Origin: Actinomycetes bacterium
Lineage (GTDB): Bacteria > Actinomycetota > Actinomycetes > Actinomycetales > Cellulomonadaceae
Length of the DNA: 5,307 nt
Direction: 5' to 3'
Assembly: GCA_023388235.1 (NCBI GenBank)
Contig: JAEWGQ010000349.1
Coordinates: forward strand, 1-5,307
Under the pieces are notes generated by a model. The model saw only the letters and a list, made by a program, of their open reading frames with translations, made no database searches and was not told the origin of the DNA. The position numbers and the translations under genes are program-made. The number at the start of each line of letters is the position of its first letter. The stretch's first letter is position 1. Below are positions 1 through 4,599 of this stretch, in pieces.

Positions 1-1
1 C

Positions 2-127
2 TGGACGCGCCTGCCGTACGACGTGCTGGCGACCATCTCGACCCGGATCACCAACGAGGTGCCCGAGGTGAACCGCGTGGTGCTCGACGTGACGAGCAAG
101 CCCCCGGGCACCATCGAGTGGGAGTGA
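2..127 (+). CDS. guaA: GMP synthase (glutamine-hydrolysing), C-terminal end, partial
   Basis: This is the last 41 codons of GMP synthase, which converts XMP to GMP with glutamine and ATP in cytosolic purine synthesis. The frame opens at the window edge and ends in TGA at 125-127. The visible peptide contains [20 protein letters not shown] and then PPGTIEWE. The latter corresponds to the highly conserved GuaA C-terminus (KPP-TIEWE in most bacteria), part of the dimerisation domain. The tail is intact, so any element inserted here left the reading frame whole. The N-terminal amidotransferase and ATP-pyrophosphatase domains lie outside the window. Codon third positions are almost all G or C. The assignment is near certain from the C-terminal signature. 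Confidence 0.96.
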   Translation, partial: WTRLPYDVLATISTRITNEVPEVNRVVLDVTSKPPGTIEWE

Positions 128-151
128 TACGGGTCCTCTGACCTGTGGTTT

Positions 152-190
152 CGCTGGCCCCGAGGTACCGACCGGGCTCCGGGGCCAGCG
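152..190 (+). terminator. Hairpin after guaA, probable U-less terminator
   Basis: CGCTGGCCCCG (152-162) pairs perfectly with CGGGGCCAGCG (180-190), an 11-bp stem with a 17-nt loop, 24 nt after the guaA stop. There is no T-run on either side, which is common for actinobacterial terminators. It separates guaA from the accessory genes that follow. Confidence 0.7.
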
Positions 191-271
191 GAGAGCGAGA
201 GTGACCGAGGTCTACGGTGCTGTGTCTGCAAGTTCCGCGCACACGTTCTCCCTCAGCCTTCGGGCCTCCGA

Positions 272-277
272 TAGCGT
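272..277 (+). promoter_or_regulatory. Candidate -10 element for a leaderless transcript
   Basis: TAGCGT fits the actinobacterial TANNNT -10 pattern and ends 6 nt before the ATG at 284, so transcription would begin at or next to the start codon. No Shine-Dalgarno sequence is visible before that ATG, which agrees with a leaderless mRNA. No good -35 hexamer is seen. Confidence 0.35.
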
Positions 278-283
278 CGGTCC

Positions 284-607
284 ATGGACTCTGTGGAGCG
301 CACCCAACTGGCTGCTGCTGCCATCTCTAGGGCACTGGCCAGCGGCACGGCCGATTCCTTGGCATCTGCCATGTCTGCACTGGAAGAGCTTCGCGACGCG
401 GGGCTGACTCCGGGCGAGTTGGAAGATGCCCAACTCCTGGTGGCTGAGGGGATGGACGCGAGTCGGCCACTACGGGCTGAGAGCGTCGACCGGCTTGCGT
501 ATCTCGTTGAGCATGCACCTAGGGGGCTCTCCGTGGCGGAGGCCTACGCAGCCCTGACACCTGCGCAGAAGGCAGCGTTCGACGCCATGCCTGGGCAGAC
601 CCTGTGA
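284..607 (+). CDS. Hypothetical small helical protein, first gene of a coupled pair
   Basis: I do not recognise this 107-residue protein. It has no signal peptide or membrane segment, is rich in Ala, Leu and Glu, and looks entirely alpha-helical, with helices around residues 5-20, 24-38 and 43-55. A C-terminal stretch (about 83-103) contains LSVAEAYAALTPAQKAAFDAM. The ATG at 284 is preceded by no clear ribosome site but by a possible leaderless -10 element. Its TGA (605-607) overlaps the GTG start of the next gene (604-606), so the two are probably translationally coupled and may act together. It is the first gene after guaA, where cargo of integrated elements often lies. It could be a soluble partner of the membrane-anchored second protein; no toxin, nuclease or other catalytic motif is visible. 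Confidence 0.7.
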   Translation: MDSVERTQLAAAAISRALASGTADSLASAMSALEELRDAGLTPGELEDAQLLVAEGMDASRPLRAESVDRLAYLVEHAPRGLSVAEAYAALTPAQKAAFDAMPGQTL

Positions 608-1158
608 CCGAGACGGCGACGCAGGTGGACTTGTGGTCTGTCGCCGCCACGTTGTTTGCCGCCGCCTCTTTGATCGCCGTGGTCTGGCAGATCCTGCGGT
701 TCGAAGCCACGCAGGTGATGCAGGCGTGGGAAGTGAGTTATGGACCCTCGGACGAGGTGGCTGAGGGACGTCGGGAGGTGCGCATCTCCTTCCGCCCGGT
801 TGGACCGGTCGTCGTGCATGAAGTTGAGGCGCACAGCTGGGATGCAGCGCGAGTGCCGGTCGTCAGCGAGCGAGCGCGAATGGACTGCGACTCCGAGCCG
901 TTGCGGGCCTCGGTCGTTTGGCTTGACGGCGAGAGCGCCTATGCGGGCTTCAGCTGGATCCGACCGGCGATCCTGAGAACCGTGCCGGTGCGACAGGCTC
1001 TGCGCGTCCGGCTCAGCGATGGGCGCTGGTATCTGTGGAGGTGGCATGCCTTTCCGCGTCCTGCCCGGTGGCGACAGGGCAAGTGGGTGCGCTGGCGGCC
1101 TGACCAGCCGCGTCGGACGTTCGTGCCTGACCTCTGGGGTGAGCCGGGGAGCAAGTAA
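604..1158 (+). CDS. Hypothetical membrane-anchored protein, second gene of the coupled pair
   Basis: This 184-residue protein starts at GTG 604, inside the stop codon of the upstream gene (GTGA overlap). Residues 10-31 form one hydrophobic segment (LWSVAATLFAAASLIAVVWQ), probably a membrane anchor. Residues 40-140 alternate charged and hydrophobic residues and look beta-rich, ending in RLSDGRWYLWRWHAF. The C-terminal 45 residues are very rich in Trp, Arg and Pro and strongly basic. No family is recognised. A small soluble protein coupled to a single-pass membrane protein recalls many accessory two-gene cassettes, including some phage-defence and exclusion systems, but nothing here proves such a role. 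It ends only 5 nt from the better stop (1164) of the convergent winged-helix gene. Base composition is less GC-rich than in the genes after 3400. Confidence 0.75.
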   Translation: MTETATQVDLWSVAATLFAAASLIAVVWQILRFEATQVMQAWEVSYGPSDEVAEGRREVRISFRPVGPVVVHEVEAHSWDAARVPVVSERARMDCDSEPLRASVVWLDGESAYAGFSWIRPAILRTVPVRQALRVRLSDGRWYLWRWHAFPRPARWRQGKWVRWRPDQPRRTFVPDLWGEPGSK

Positions 1159-1873
1159 CCCCGCTAGGAGACCCACCAACGCCGCCGCCGCTCCAGCGCC
1201 TCGACCCGCTCCACCACAGCCGTGAGTTTGTCGACACCACACCAGCGTCCGGACGTGGAGCGAGTCGTAGGCGAAGCCCCGTCCGGAGTGCCGCCAGGCA
1301 CTTCGTCCAGGACCACCGCGAAGCGGTCGCGCCCCTTTGACTGCTCAGTACTCGTATGTGCACAAGAAGACTCTCTTCAGGAGTCTGAAGAGAGTCTTCT
1401 TCTATACGGATCAGACACCCGTGTCCGGTCGTAGGAGACACCGGTGTCTCTGCACCATGCGCTTCGTGTCCGATCACCTCTGTGTGTAGAGACACGGGTG
1501 TCCGATCATCGTGGTGTACGTGATCGGACACTGATGTCTTTGTACATAGCGGATCGGGCAGGGGAACGATGCCCTCGTGCGGCAGCACGGTGATGACAAT
1601 GGGGTTGCGCGAGCCCCGGCGCTCGACGCGCACGGCGCACACGTCCTCCAGGGCGATCAGGTGCCGAGTCACAGTGCGGGTGCTCACCCGAGCTCCCGCC
1701 GCCAGGGCCTCGATGCCCTGGCGGTGCTGGTCCCCGACAGCCCATGCCTCGCGGCGGATCGCCATGTACGTGAAGAGTGCGCCCGGCTCGATGCCCGAGT
1801 CCAGGAGCGCGTGCGGCACCTGGACGAAGCGGTCGGTGTTGATCCCGCCGGCCGACGGGTCGATGGTCTTCAT
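1013..1873 (-). CDS. Winged-helix replication-initiator-like protein, probably frameshifted near its C-terminus
   Basis: Residues 14-100 form a winged helix-turn-helix: DRFVQVPHALLDSGIEPGAL begins the domain, GIEALAAGARVSTRTVTRHL (53-72) fits the helix-turn-helix, and VRVERRGSRNPIVITVLP forms the wing. This layout is typical of actinobacterial phage and plasmid replication-initiator or regulator proteins, including a linker with repeated TPVS motifs (residues about 113-147) and an acidic EEDSLQTPEESL segment. ATG 1873 is chosen because the domain follows directly; an in-frame start at 1939 exists but adds unusual sequence. Downstream of about 1360 this frame has poor codon bias and runs 146 nt antisense into the convergent gene. 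Another frame is more convincing there and stops at 1164, so a 1-nt deletion between about 1335 and 1377 is likely. Function as initiator versus transcriptional regulator is unresolved. Confidence 0.62.
   Translation of the reverse strand: MKTIDPSAGGINTDRFVQVPHALLDSGIEPGALFTYMAIRREAWAVGDQHRQGIEALAAGARVSTRTVTRHLIALEDVCAVRVERRGSRNPIVITVLPHEGIVPLPDPLCTKTSVSDHVHHDDRTPVSLHTEVIGHEAHGAETPVSPTTGHGCLIRIEEDSLQTPEESLLVHIRVLSSQRGATASRWSWTKCLAALRTGLRLRLAPRPDAGVVSTNSRLWWSGSRRWSGGGVGGSPSGVTCSPAHPRGQARTSDAAGQAASAPTCPVATGQDAERHATSTDTSAHR
1164..1376 (-). other. Likely true 3' end of the winged-helix gene, in a shifted frame
   Basis: In this frame the - strand reads GRDRFAVVLDEVPGGTPDGA and later VDKLTAVVERVEALERRRRW, then TAG at 1166-1164. 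Third positions are strongly G/C, as expected for a coding frame here, and the C-terminal part looks like an amphipathic helix. The frame is closed upstream by a TGA at 1379-1377 inside the palindrome, so it cannot be an independent long gene. Its stop lies 5 nt from the stop of the convergent + gene, removing the antisense overlap. The offset from the main frame equals one missing nucleotide. Confidence 0.5.
1364..1401. repeat. 17-bp perfect AT-rich palindrome with 4-nt loop
   Basis: AAGAAGACTCTCTTCAG (1364-1380) and its exact reverse complement (1385-1401) flank the loop GAGT. Positions 1361-1410 are 22/50 G+C (44%), far below the surroundings. On the - strand the palindrome lies in frame and encodes EEDSLQ-TPEESLL. 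It may be a terminator, a replication structure or both; there is no clean T-run on either side. Confidence 0.85.
1408..1544. repeat. Cluster of four GACAC-NN-GTGTC dyads plus a half-site
   Basis: Dyad cores lie at 1414-1425 (NN = CC), 1437-1448 (CG), 1491-1502 (GG) and 1527-1538 (TG, one mismatch), with a half-site GTGTCCGATCA at 1466-1476. The outer arms share GATC: GTGTCCGATCA recurs at 1466 and 1498 and inverted at 1521-1531, with a weaker copy GTGTCCGGTCG at 1421. On the - strand three of the dyads encode the repeated motif TPVS or TSVS of the winged-helix protein. The repeats may be initiator iterons or autoregulatory operators; alternatively they merely reflect a repetitive protein linker. 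Confidence 0.75.
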
Positions 1874-1918
1874 GTCGAGGTTCTCGTGTTCCCTTGCTTC
1901 GACCGGCCCCCGGAGCGT

Positions 1919-2020
1919 GTGGCGCGCTCGCGGGGGCACTTCTACGCCACGTGGACCATCGACGCGACGTCAGGCCTGATTGGCATCCGGGTGTTCCTGA
2001 GGCCCGAGCCTCAGCTCTAG
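1919..2020 (+). other. Possible coding remnant or tiny gene on the + strand
   Basis: This frame reads RGHFYATWTIDATSGLIGIR and then VFLRPEPQL before TAG at 2018-2020. Third positions are almost all G or C, and the peptide looks like a genuine protein C-terminus. Only a GTG at 1919 offers a nearby start, and upstream codons in this frame run antisense to the winged-helix gene and look non-coding. It may be a truncated relic of a gene lost from the element. Otherwise positions 1874-2045 are the divergent promoter region between the winged-helix gene and the small membrane protein. Confidence 0.3.
1997..2014. repeat. Short inverted repeat in the divergent intergenic region
   Basis: CTGAGGC (1997-2003) and GCCTCAG (2008-2014) form a 7-bp stem with loop CCGA. 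It lies 32 nt before the ATG at 2046 and could be an operator, or a hairpin ending the + strand remnant. Confidence 0.3.
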
Positions 2021-2045
2021 TCGGCGGCGCGCCGATGCCGCCCTC

Positions 2046-2327
2046 ATGTCAGACGCACAGGGGCAGCAACCGACATTCAGTCCGGACGGCTCGCACTACT
2101 GGGATGGCGGCCAGTGGGTGCCGGTGCCCACGCGGAGGTCGGCGAAGCGGAAGCCCAGCCTCAGGGTCCAGATCCTCCGGCCGCTCATCATCGTGGGCGT
2201 GATCCTGGCCGGGGTGTTTATCTGGTCCGCGTTCCAGGACGACAGCGGAGGTGTGACCGAGCAGCAGGTGAACGACGCGTACTGCGAGTCGTTCGGCGAC
2301 CGCTCGGGCGACCCCGACTGCCCCTGA
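2046..2327 (+). CDS. Small single-pass membrane protein with SPDG-WDG-W motif
   Basis: This 93-residue protein has a short N-terminal motif, FSPDGSHYWDGGQWVPVP (11-28), seen in many actinobacterial membrane proteins and resembling the aromatic WDG..W core of the DUF2510-type domain. A basic stretch (30-40, RRSAKRKPSLR) precedes a membrane helix at about 44-62 (ILRPLIIVGVILAGVFIWSA). By the positive-inside rule the N-terminus is probably cytoplasmic. The outer tail is acidic and has two cysteines, C80 and C92, which could form a disulphide. No ribosome site is obvious before ATG 2046. A strong hairpin follows 5 nt after the stop. The gene sits alone between two - strand genes of the putative element. 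Its function is unknown; a role in the envelope or in surface exclusion is possible but unproven. Confidence 0.75.
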   Translation: MSDAQGQQPTFSPDGSHYWDGGQWVPVPTRRSAKRKPSLRVQILRPLIIVGVILAGVFIWSAFQDDSGGVTEQQVNDAYCESFGDRSGDPDCP

Positions 2328-2331
2328 CGCA

Positions 2332-2369
2332 CGAGAGCCCGCCCCCCCTGGCGTGGAGGCGGGCTCTCG
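2332..2369. terminator. Bidirectional-type hairpin between convergent genes
   Basis: CGAGAGCCCGCC (2332-2343) pairs with GGCGGGCTCTCG (2358-2369), a perfect 12-bp stem with a 14-nt loop. It lies between the + gene ending at 2327 and the - strand integrase remnant ending at 2394, and could stop transcription from both sides. Its right arm, GGAGGCGGGCTCTCGC (2355-2370), recurs exactly at 3021-3036. Confidence 0.75.
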
Positions 2370-2393
2370 CTTCCCGGAGCGCACTTTGCGGGG

Positions 2394-2999
2394 TCACGCG
2401 AAGCTCTGGTCAAGAAGGACCAGGAGTTCACCGGGCCTGACGCGGCGGCACGACGTTCCCCGGCTTGGGGGGAACAGGCTCTTGCCCCGCAGGATCTCGT
2501 CCCGCTTCTGCCGGTCTCGGTCGATGCCCAGATAGATCTCCGTCGTCTGGGTGGAGCTGTGCCCCAGGAGCGCGGCAGCCACGCGCAAGGCGTTGTCGTG
2601 GCCATGCTCTGACGCCTGGTCGAACAGGATCCGGGCAACGCTCCGGCGGACGGTGTGCACGCCCTCGCCCCGCAGGGTCTCGGTCCCGAGCTGACGGCTG
2701 AGCGCCCTCTGGATGATCAGCGCGGGCTTGGAGATTCGGACGGTCGGCTGAAGTTCGCCGTATCGGTCGGCCCATGCGTCGGAGTTCGTCCATAGAGGCT
2801 TCGGGGAGGTCCGGCTGGCACCAGGAGATCGGAGCCCTGGAGGGGTCGCCCCAGCTCCCTGGCGTAATGCACCAGCCATCGGCGCATCTCGGCGTCCAGG
2901 TCAGAAGTCACCGGCAACTCGTCCTCATAAGCGGACTTCGTCACGAACACGTGGAGGTAGCCCTGATCCAGGTGTAGGTCCCCGACCGTCAGGCGCCCC
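2394..2999 (-). pseudogene. Tyrosine recombinase/integrase, 5'-truncated and frameshifted
   Basis: This is a remnant of a phage-type tyrosine integrase. The 5' part reads RLTVGDLHLDQGYLHVFVTK and on to GSDLLVPA, with the likely beta-hairpin catalytic Lys in VTKSAYEDELPVT. Near 2813 the frame shifts. The next part holds ISKPALIIQRALSRQL, the HTVRR box (catalytic His and Arg, about 2657-2643), LLGHSS (His) and TTEIYLG with the nucleophile Tyr at 2534-2532. The frame shifts again at a G6 run (2465-2470): the open frame continues to 2394, but the alternative frame gives KPGNVVPPRQAR and a stop at 2428, which looks like a usual integrase tail. The SAM-like N-terminal domain and the first catalytic Arg are missing; homology stops next to a hairpin at about 3000. 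Both shifts fit single-base deletions, so the enzyme is presumably inactive unless these are sequencing errors. Confidence 0.88.
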
Positions 3000-3002
3000 C
3001 GC

Positions 3003-3032
3003 GAGCCCGCCTTCCGGTGCGGAGGCGGGCTC
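3003..3032. terminator. Hairpin at the truncated edge of the integrase
   Basis: GAGCCCGCC (3003-3011) pairs with GGCGGGCTC (3024-3032), a 9-bp stem with a 12-nt loop. The right side, through 3036, is identical over 16 nt to the hairpin at 2332-2369. It begins exactly where recognisable integrase sequence ends. Confidence 0.6.
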
Positions 3033-3053
3033 TCGCGCGTCCGGGGGGTCCCG

Positions 3054-3081
3054 GCGGCCCGGCGAACCACCGCCGGGCCGC
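3054..3081. repeat. 11-bp all-G/C hairpin
   Basis: GCGGCCCGGCG (3054-3064) pairs perfectly with CGCCGGGCCGC (3071-3081) around the loop AACCAC. It has no T-run. It may be a terminator or simply a structured junction between the accessory and core segments. Confidence 0.55.
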
Positions 3082-3100
3082 GGTCGTGCTGCGCGCACCG

Positions 3101-3139
3101 CCGGCACCCCGCCGGGCGGGCCGGCACCCGCCGGGCGGG
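3101..3139. repeat. Two-copy tandem repeat, 20 and 19 bp
   Basis: CCGGCACCCCGCCGGGCGGG (3101-3120) is repeated at 3121-3139 with one C fewer. It lies in the 400-bp gene-free stretch between the integrase remnant and the gene at 3400. No function is evident. Confidence 0.8.
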
Positions 3140-3169
3140 CGGCTCCGACACGCCGGTCTGCCGCAGACC

Positions 3170-3183
3170 AGGACCTATGTCCT
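3170..3183. promoter_or_regulatory. DevR/DosR-like dyad, box 1
   Basis: AGGACCTATGTCCT is a 5-bp inverted repeat around CTAT. It matches 10 of 14 core positions of the mycobacterial DosR consensus GGGACTWWAGTCCC. It lies 216 nt upstream of the ATG at 3400 and 37 bp (start to start) from box 2. Confidence 0.4.
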
Positions 3184-3206
3184 AGGCTGAACGGGCGCCG
3201 CCAGGT

Positions 3207-3220
3207 GGGACGAAAGGCCC
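3207..3220. promoter_or_regulatory. DevR/DosR-like dyad, box 2
   Basis: GGGACGAAAGGCCC matches 12 of 14 positions of the DosR core consensus GGGACTWWAGTCCC and is the best of three similar dyads before the gene at 3400. The flanking GA on the right also fits the extended consensus. Confidence 0.45.
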
Positions 3221-3278
3221 GATCCCGAGGATTTTCGGGTTTGTGCCCCGCTTCACGAAGCCTCACGGCCTGCGTCGC

Positions 3279-3292
3279 ATGACCAACGTCCC
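3279..3292. promoter_or_regulatory. DevR/DosR-like dyad, box 3 (one good half-site)
   Basis: ATGACCAACGTCCC matches 10 of 14 core positions; the right half GTCCC is perfect and the left is degenerate. It is the box nearest the gene, 107 nt before the ATG at 3400. No convincing -10 or -35 hexamer could be fixed around it. Confidence 0.3.
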
Positions 3293-3399
3293 ACTCTGCG
3301 GCACGCAGGGGGAGGACGCTCTTCCCGTGGGGCTCACCAGGTTCCACCGGATCGGCGAGGGGCCGGTTCGTAACGGGGGTATCTGAAAGGGAACACCAC

Positions 3400-3891
3400 A
3401 TGTCTACCGTGGCAGCGACGGGCGGCTCGAAGGCTGCTCGCGTCATCGGCATCATCTCGGCGGTCGCCGGGCTCATCATGATCATCGCCGGCGGCATCAC
3501 CTGGGGCTCGGTCTCGAGCCACCTCGCGGACGAGAACATCACGGTCTCGGAGGACGCCGCGAACTTCGCCGGCCAGCCCGTCACGACGCCGTGGACCGCC
3601 TTCGCGCAGGCCGACATCATCAACCACCACGCGCTCGAGGCCACCGGCGGCAAGACCTACGCCGAGCTCGACAAGGAGGACCCGGTCCGCGCCACCGCGA
3701 TGAACGCGTCCTTCCTGCGTGCCTCGCTCTTCACCTCCGTCGTCGCCTTCGGCGTCGCCGCGCTGGTCATGGGCCTGGGCGTCCTGTTCATCCTCGTCGG
3801 CTACGCCCTGTGGGCCCTCGCCGGCCGCAAGGTCGCGACGGTCGTCGAGCCGCGGGCGACCACCCCGGCGGACTCCGGCCTCAAGGCCTGA
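3400..3891 (+). CDS. Small membrane protein of the so-called 'aromatic ring-opening dioxygenase LigA' group
   Basis: This 163-residue protein has a good ribosome site (GAAAGGGA, 3385-3392) 7 nt before ATG 3400. A hydrophobic segment at about 14-34 (VIGIISAVAGLIMIIAGGIT) is followed by an exposed loop (35-108) containing ENITVSEDA, FAGQPV, ALEATGGKTYAELDKEDPVR and NASFLRASLFTS. A second long hydrophobic region (about 111-140) could be one long or two short helices. The loop motifs belong to a widespread actinobacterial membrane family often labelled as a ring-opening dioxygenase LigA. Nothing here resembles a dioxygenase: no metal-binding His/Glu set is seen and the protein is mostly membrane. 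Its real role is unknown to me. The three DosR-like dyads upstream suggest induction by low oxygen or redox stress. Codon bias is that of the core chromosome. Confidence 0.85.
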   Translation: MSTVAATGGSKAARVIGIISAVAGLIMIIAGGITWGSVSSHLADENITVSEDAANFAGQPVTTPWTAFAQADIINHHALEATGGKTYAELDKEDPVRATAMNASFLRASLFTSVVAFGVAALVMGLGVLFILVGYALWALAGRKVATVVEPRATTPADSGLKA

Positions 3892-3907
3892 TCCGACCCC
3901 GCACGGC

Positions 3908-3946
3908 ACGAAGGGCCGGGACCCCCACGGGGTCCCGGCCCTTCGT
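3908..3946. terminator. Strong bidirectional terminator, 18-bp perfect stem
   Basis: ACGAAGGGCCGGGACCCC (3908-3925) pairs perfectly with 3929-3946 around a 3-nt loop, CAC. It lies between two convergent genes, 16 nt after the stop at 3891 and 14 nt before the - strand stop at 3961. The outer A-rich and T-rich ends of the stem suit termination in both directions. Confidence 0.92.
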
Positions 3947-3960
3947 CGTGCGCGCGCCGG

Positions 3961-4599
3961 TCAGCGGGCCGCGCGCTGCTCCCGGTTCCGGCGCCGGGCC
4001 GTGGTGAGCAGCGAGCCCACGAGCAGGGCCACGCCGCCGCCCGCGAGCAGGACGATCAGCGCGAGCTGCACGTCGATCCGCGCACCCGCCGCGACCGCGA
4101 GGATGCCGATCCCGACGGCGGTCACGATCAGGCCCCACACGACCGTCGCGGACCGGGGGCCCCGGTCCTCCGGCAGGGGCTCGGGCACGGGCGCCGGCTG
4201 CGGCGCGGGGGCCGGCCCCGGGGAGGCGGACGCGTACGGCGCCGGGCCGGGCGCCGCGGCGGCCGGGGTGGGCCGCGTGGGCTCCGGGGCGGCGGCGGGC
4301 GCGGTGTACGCGGTGTACGCGGTCTGCCCGGTGTGCGCCGGGGCCCCGGGCGCCTCGGCGTCCGCCGGCGCATGCTCCAGCGGGCGGGTGGCGTCCACCT
4401 GCTCGAAGCGGGCGGTGGCGTCGTCGGTGTCCGCGGCGTCGACCTGCTCGATGCGGGCGGTGGCGTCGTCGGTGCCCGCGGCGTCCACCTGCTCGATCCG
4501 CTCCGTGGGCCCGTCGGCGGCGGGGCGCTCGATCCGCTCGGTCGCGGGCTCGACCGCGTCGTCCGGTGTCTGCGGGGACCCGGGTCCGGTGCTGGTCAT
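3961..4599 (-). CDS. Pro/Ala-rich two-helix membrane protein with 15-residue repeat
   Basis: This 212-residue protein begins at ATG 4599-4597, which shares one base with the TGA of the upstream LiaF-like gene (TGATG), so the two are translationally coupled. Residues 1-148 are a low-complexity cytoplasmic-type region: acidic repeats of the form T-(E/A)-R-(I/F)-EQVDA-(A)-x-TDDA at about 32-70, a TAYTAYTA stretch at 93-100, then long Pro/Ala runs. Two membrane helices follow, at about 152-171 (TVVWGLIVTAVGIGILAVAA) and 177-199 (VQLALIVLLAGGGVALLVGS), and a short basic tail (RRRNREQRAAR) ends the protein. Genes of this type accompany PspC/LiaF proteins in actinobacteria, so it may serve in envelope-stress signalling; that role is inference. 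The family itself is not one I can name. Confidence 0.85.
   Translation of the reverse strand: MTSTGPGSPQTPDDAVEPATERIERPAADGPTERIEQVDAAGTDDATARIEQVDAADTDDATARFEQVDATRPLEHAPADAEAPGAPAHTGQTAYTAYTAPAAAPEPTRPTPAAAAPGPAPYASASPGPAPAPQPAPVPEPLPEDRGPRSATVVWGLIVTAVGIGILAVAAGARIDVQLALIVLLAGGGVALLVGSLLTTARRRNREQRAAR
4390..4506. repeat. In-frame 45-bp tandem repeat, about 2.6 copies
   Basis: On the - strand, units 4506-4462, 4461-4417 and partial 4416-4390 each encode a version of T-x-R-(I/F)-EQVDAA-x-TDDA. The first two units differ by only a few bases. A degenerate earlier unit encodes TERIERPAADGP. In-frame repeats of this kind can vary in copy number between strains. Confidence 0.8.

Noticed and set aside
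544..1242. Long open frame on the - strand antisense to the gene at 604-1158
   Set aside because: It is a shadow of the + strand gene: low-complexity Arg/Gly/Pro composition, no domain, and the + frame has the coupling overlap and a clear membrane segment.
1408..1544. CRISPR-like repeat array
   Set aside because: The repeats are short dyads with irregular spacing (23, 54 and 36 bp between core starts), no constant spacer length, and they lie inside a coding frame.
1855..1870. Possible copy of the guaA tail as an att site (TCGATGGT in inverted orientation)
   Set aside because: Only 8 bases match, within the coding start of the winged-helix gene; too short to support an attachment site.
1577..2020. 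Full-length + strand open frame of 147 codons
   Set aside because: Its first two thirds lie antisense to the winged-helix domain, which is clearly coding. Only the last 30 codons look real and are listed as a possible remnant.
3224..3240. CCCGA/TCGGG inverted repeat after box 2 as a terminator
   Set aside because: The stem is only 5 bp and there is no gene end nearby; chance occurrence is likely in this composition.
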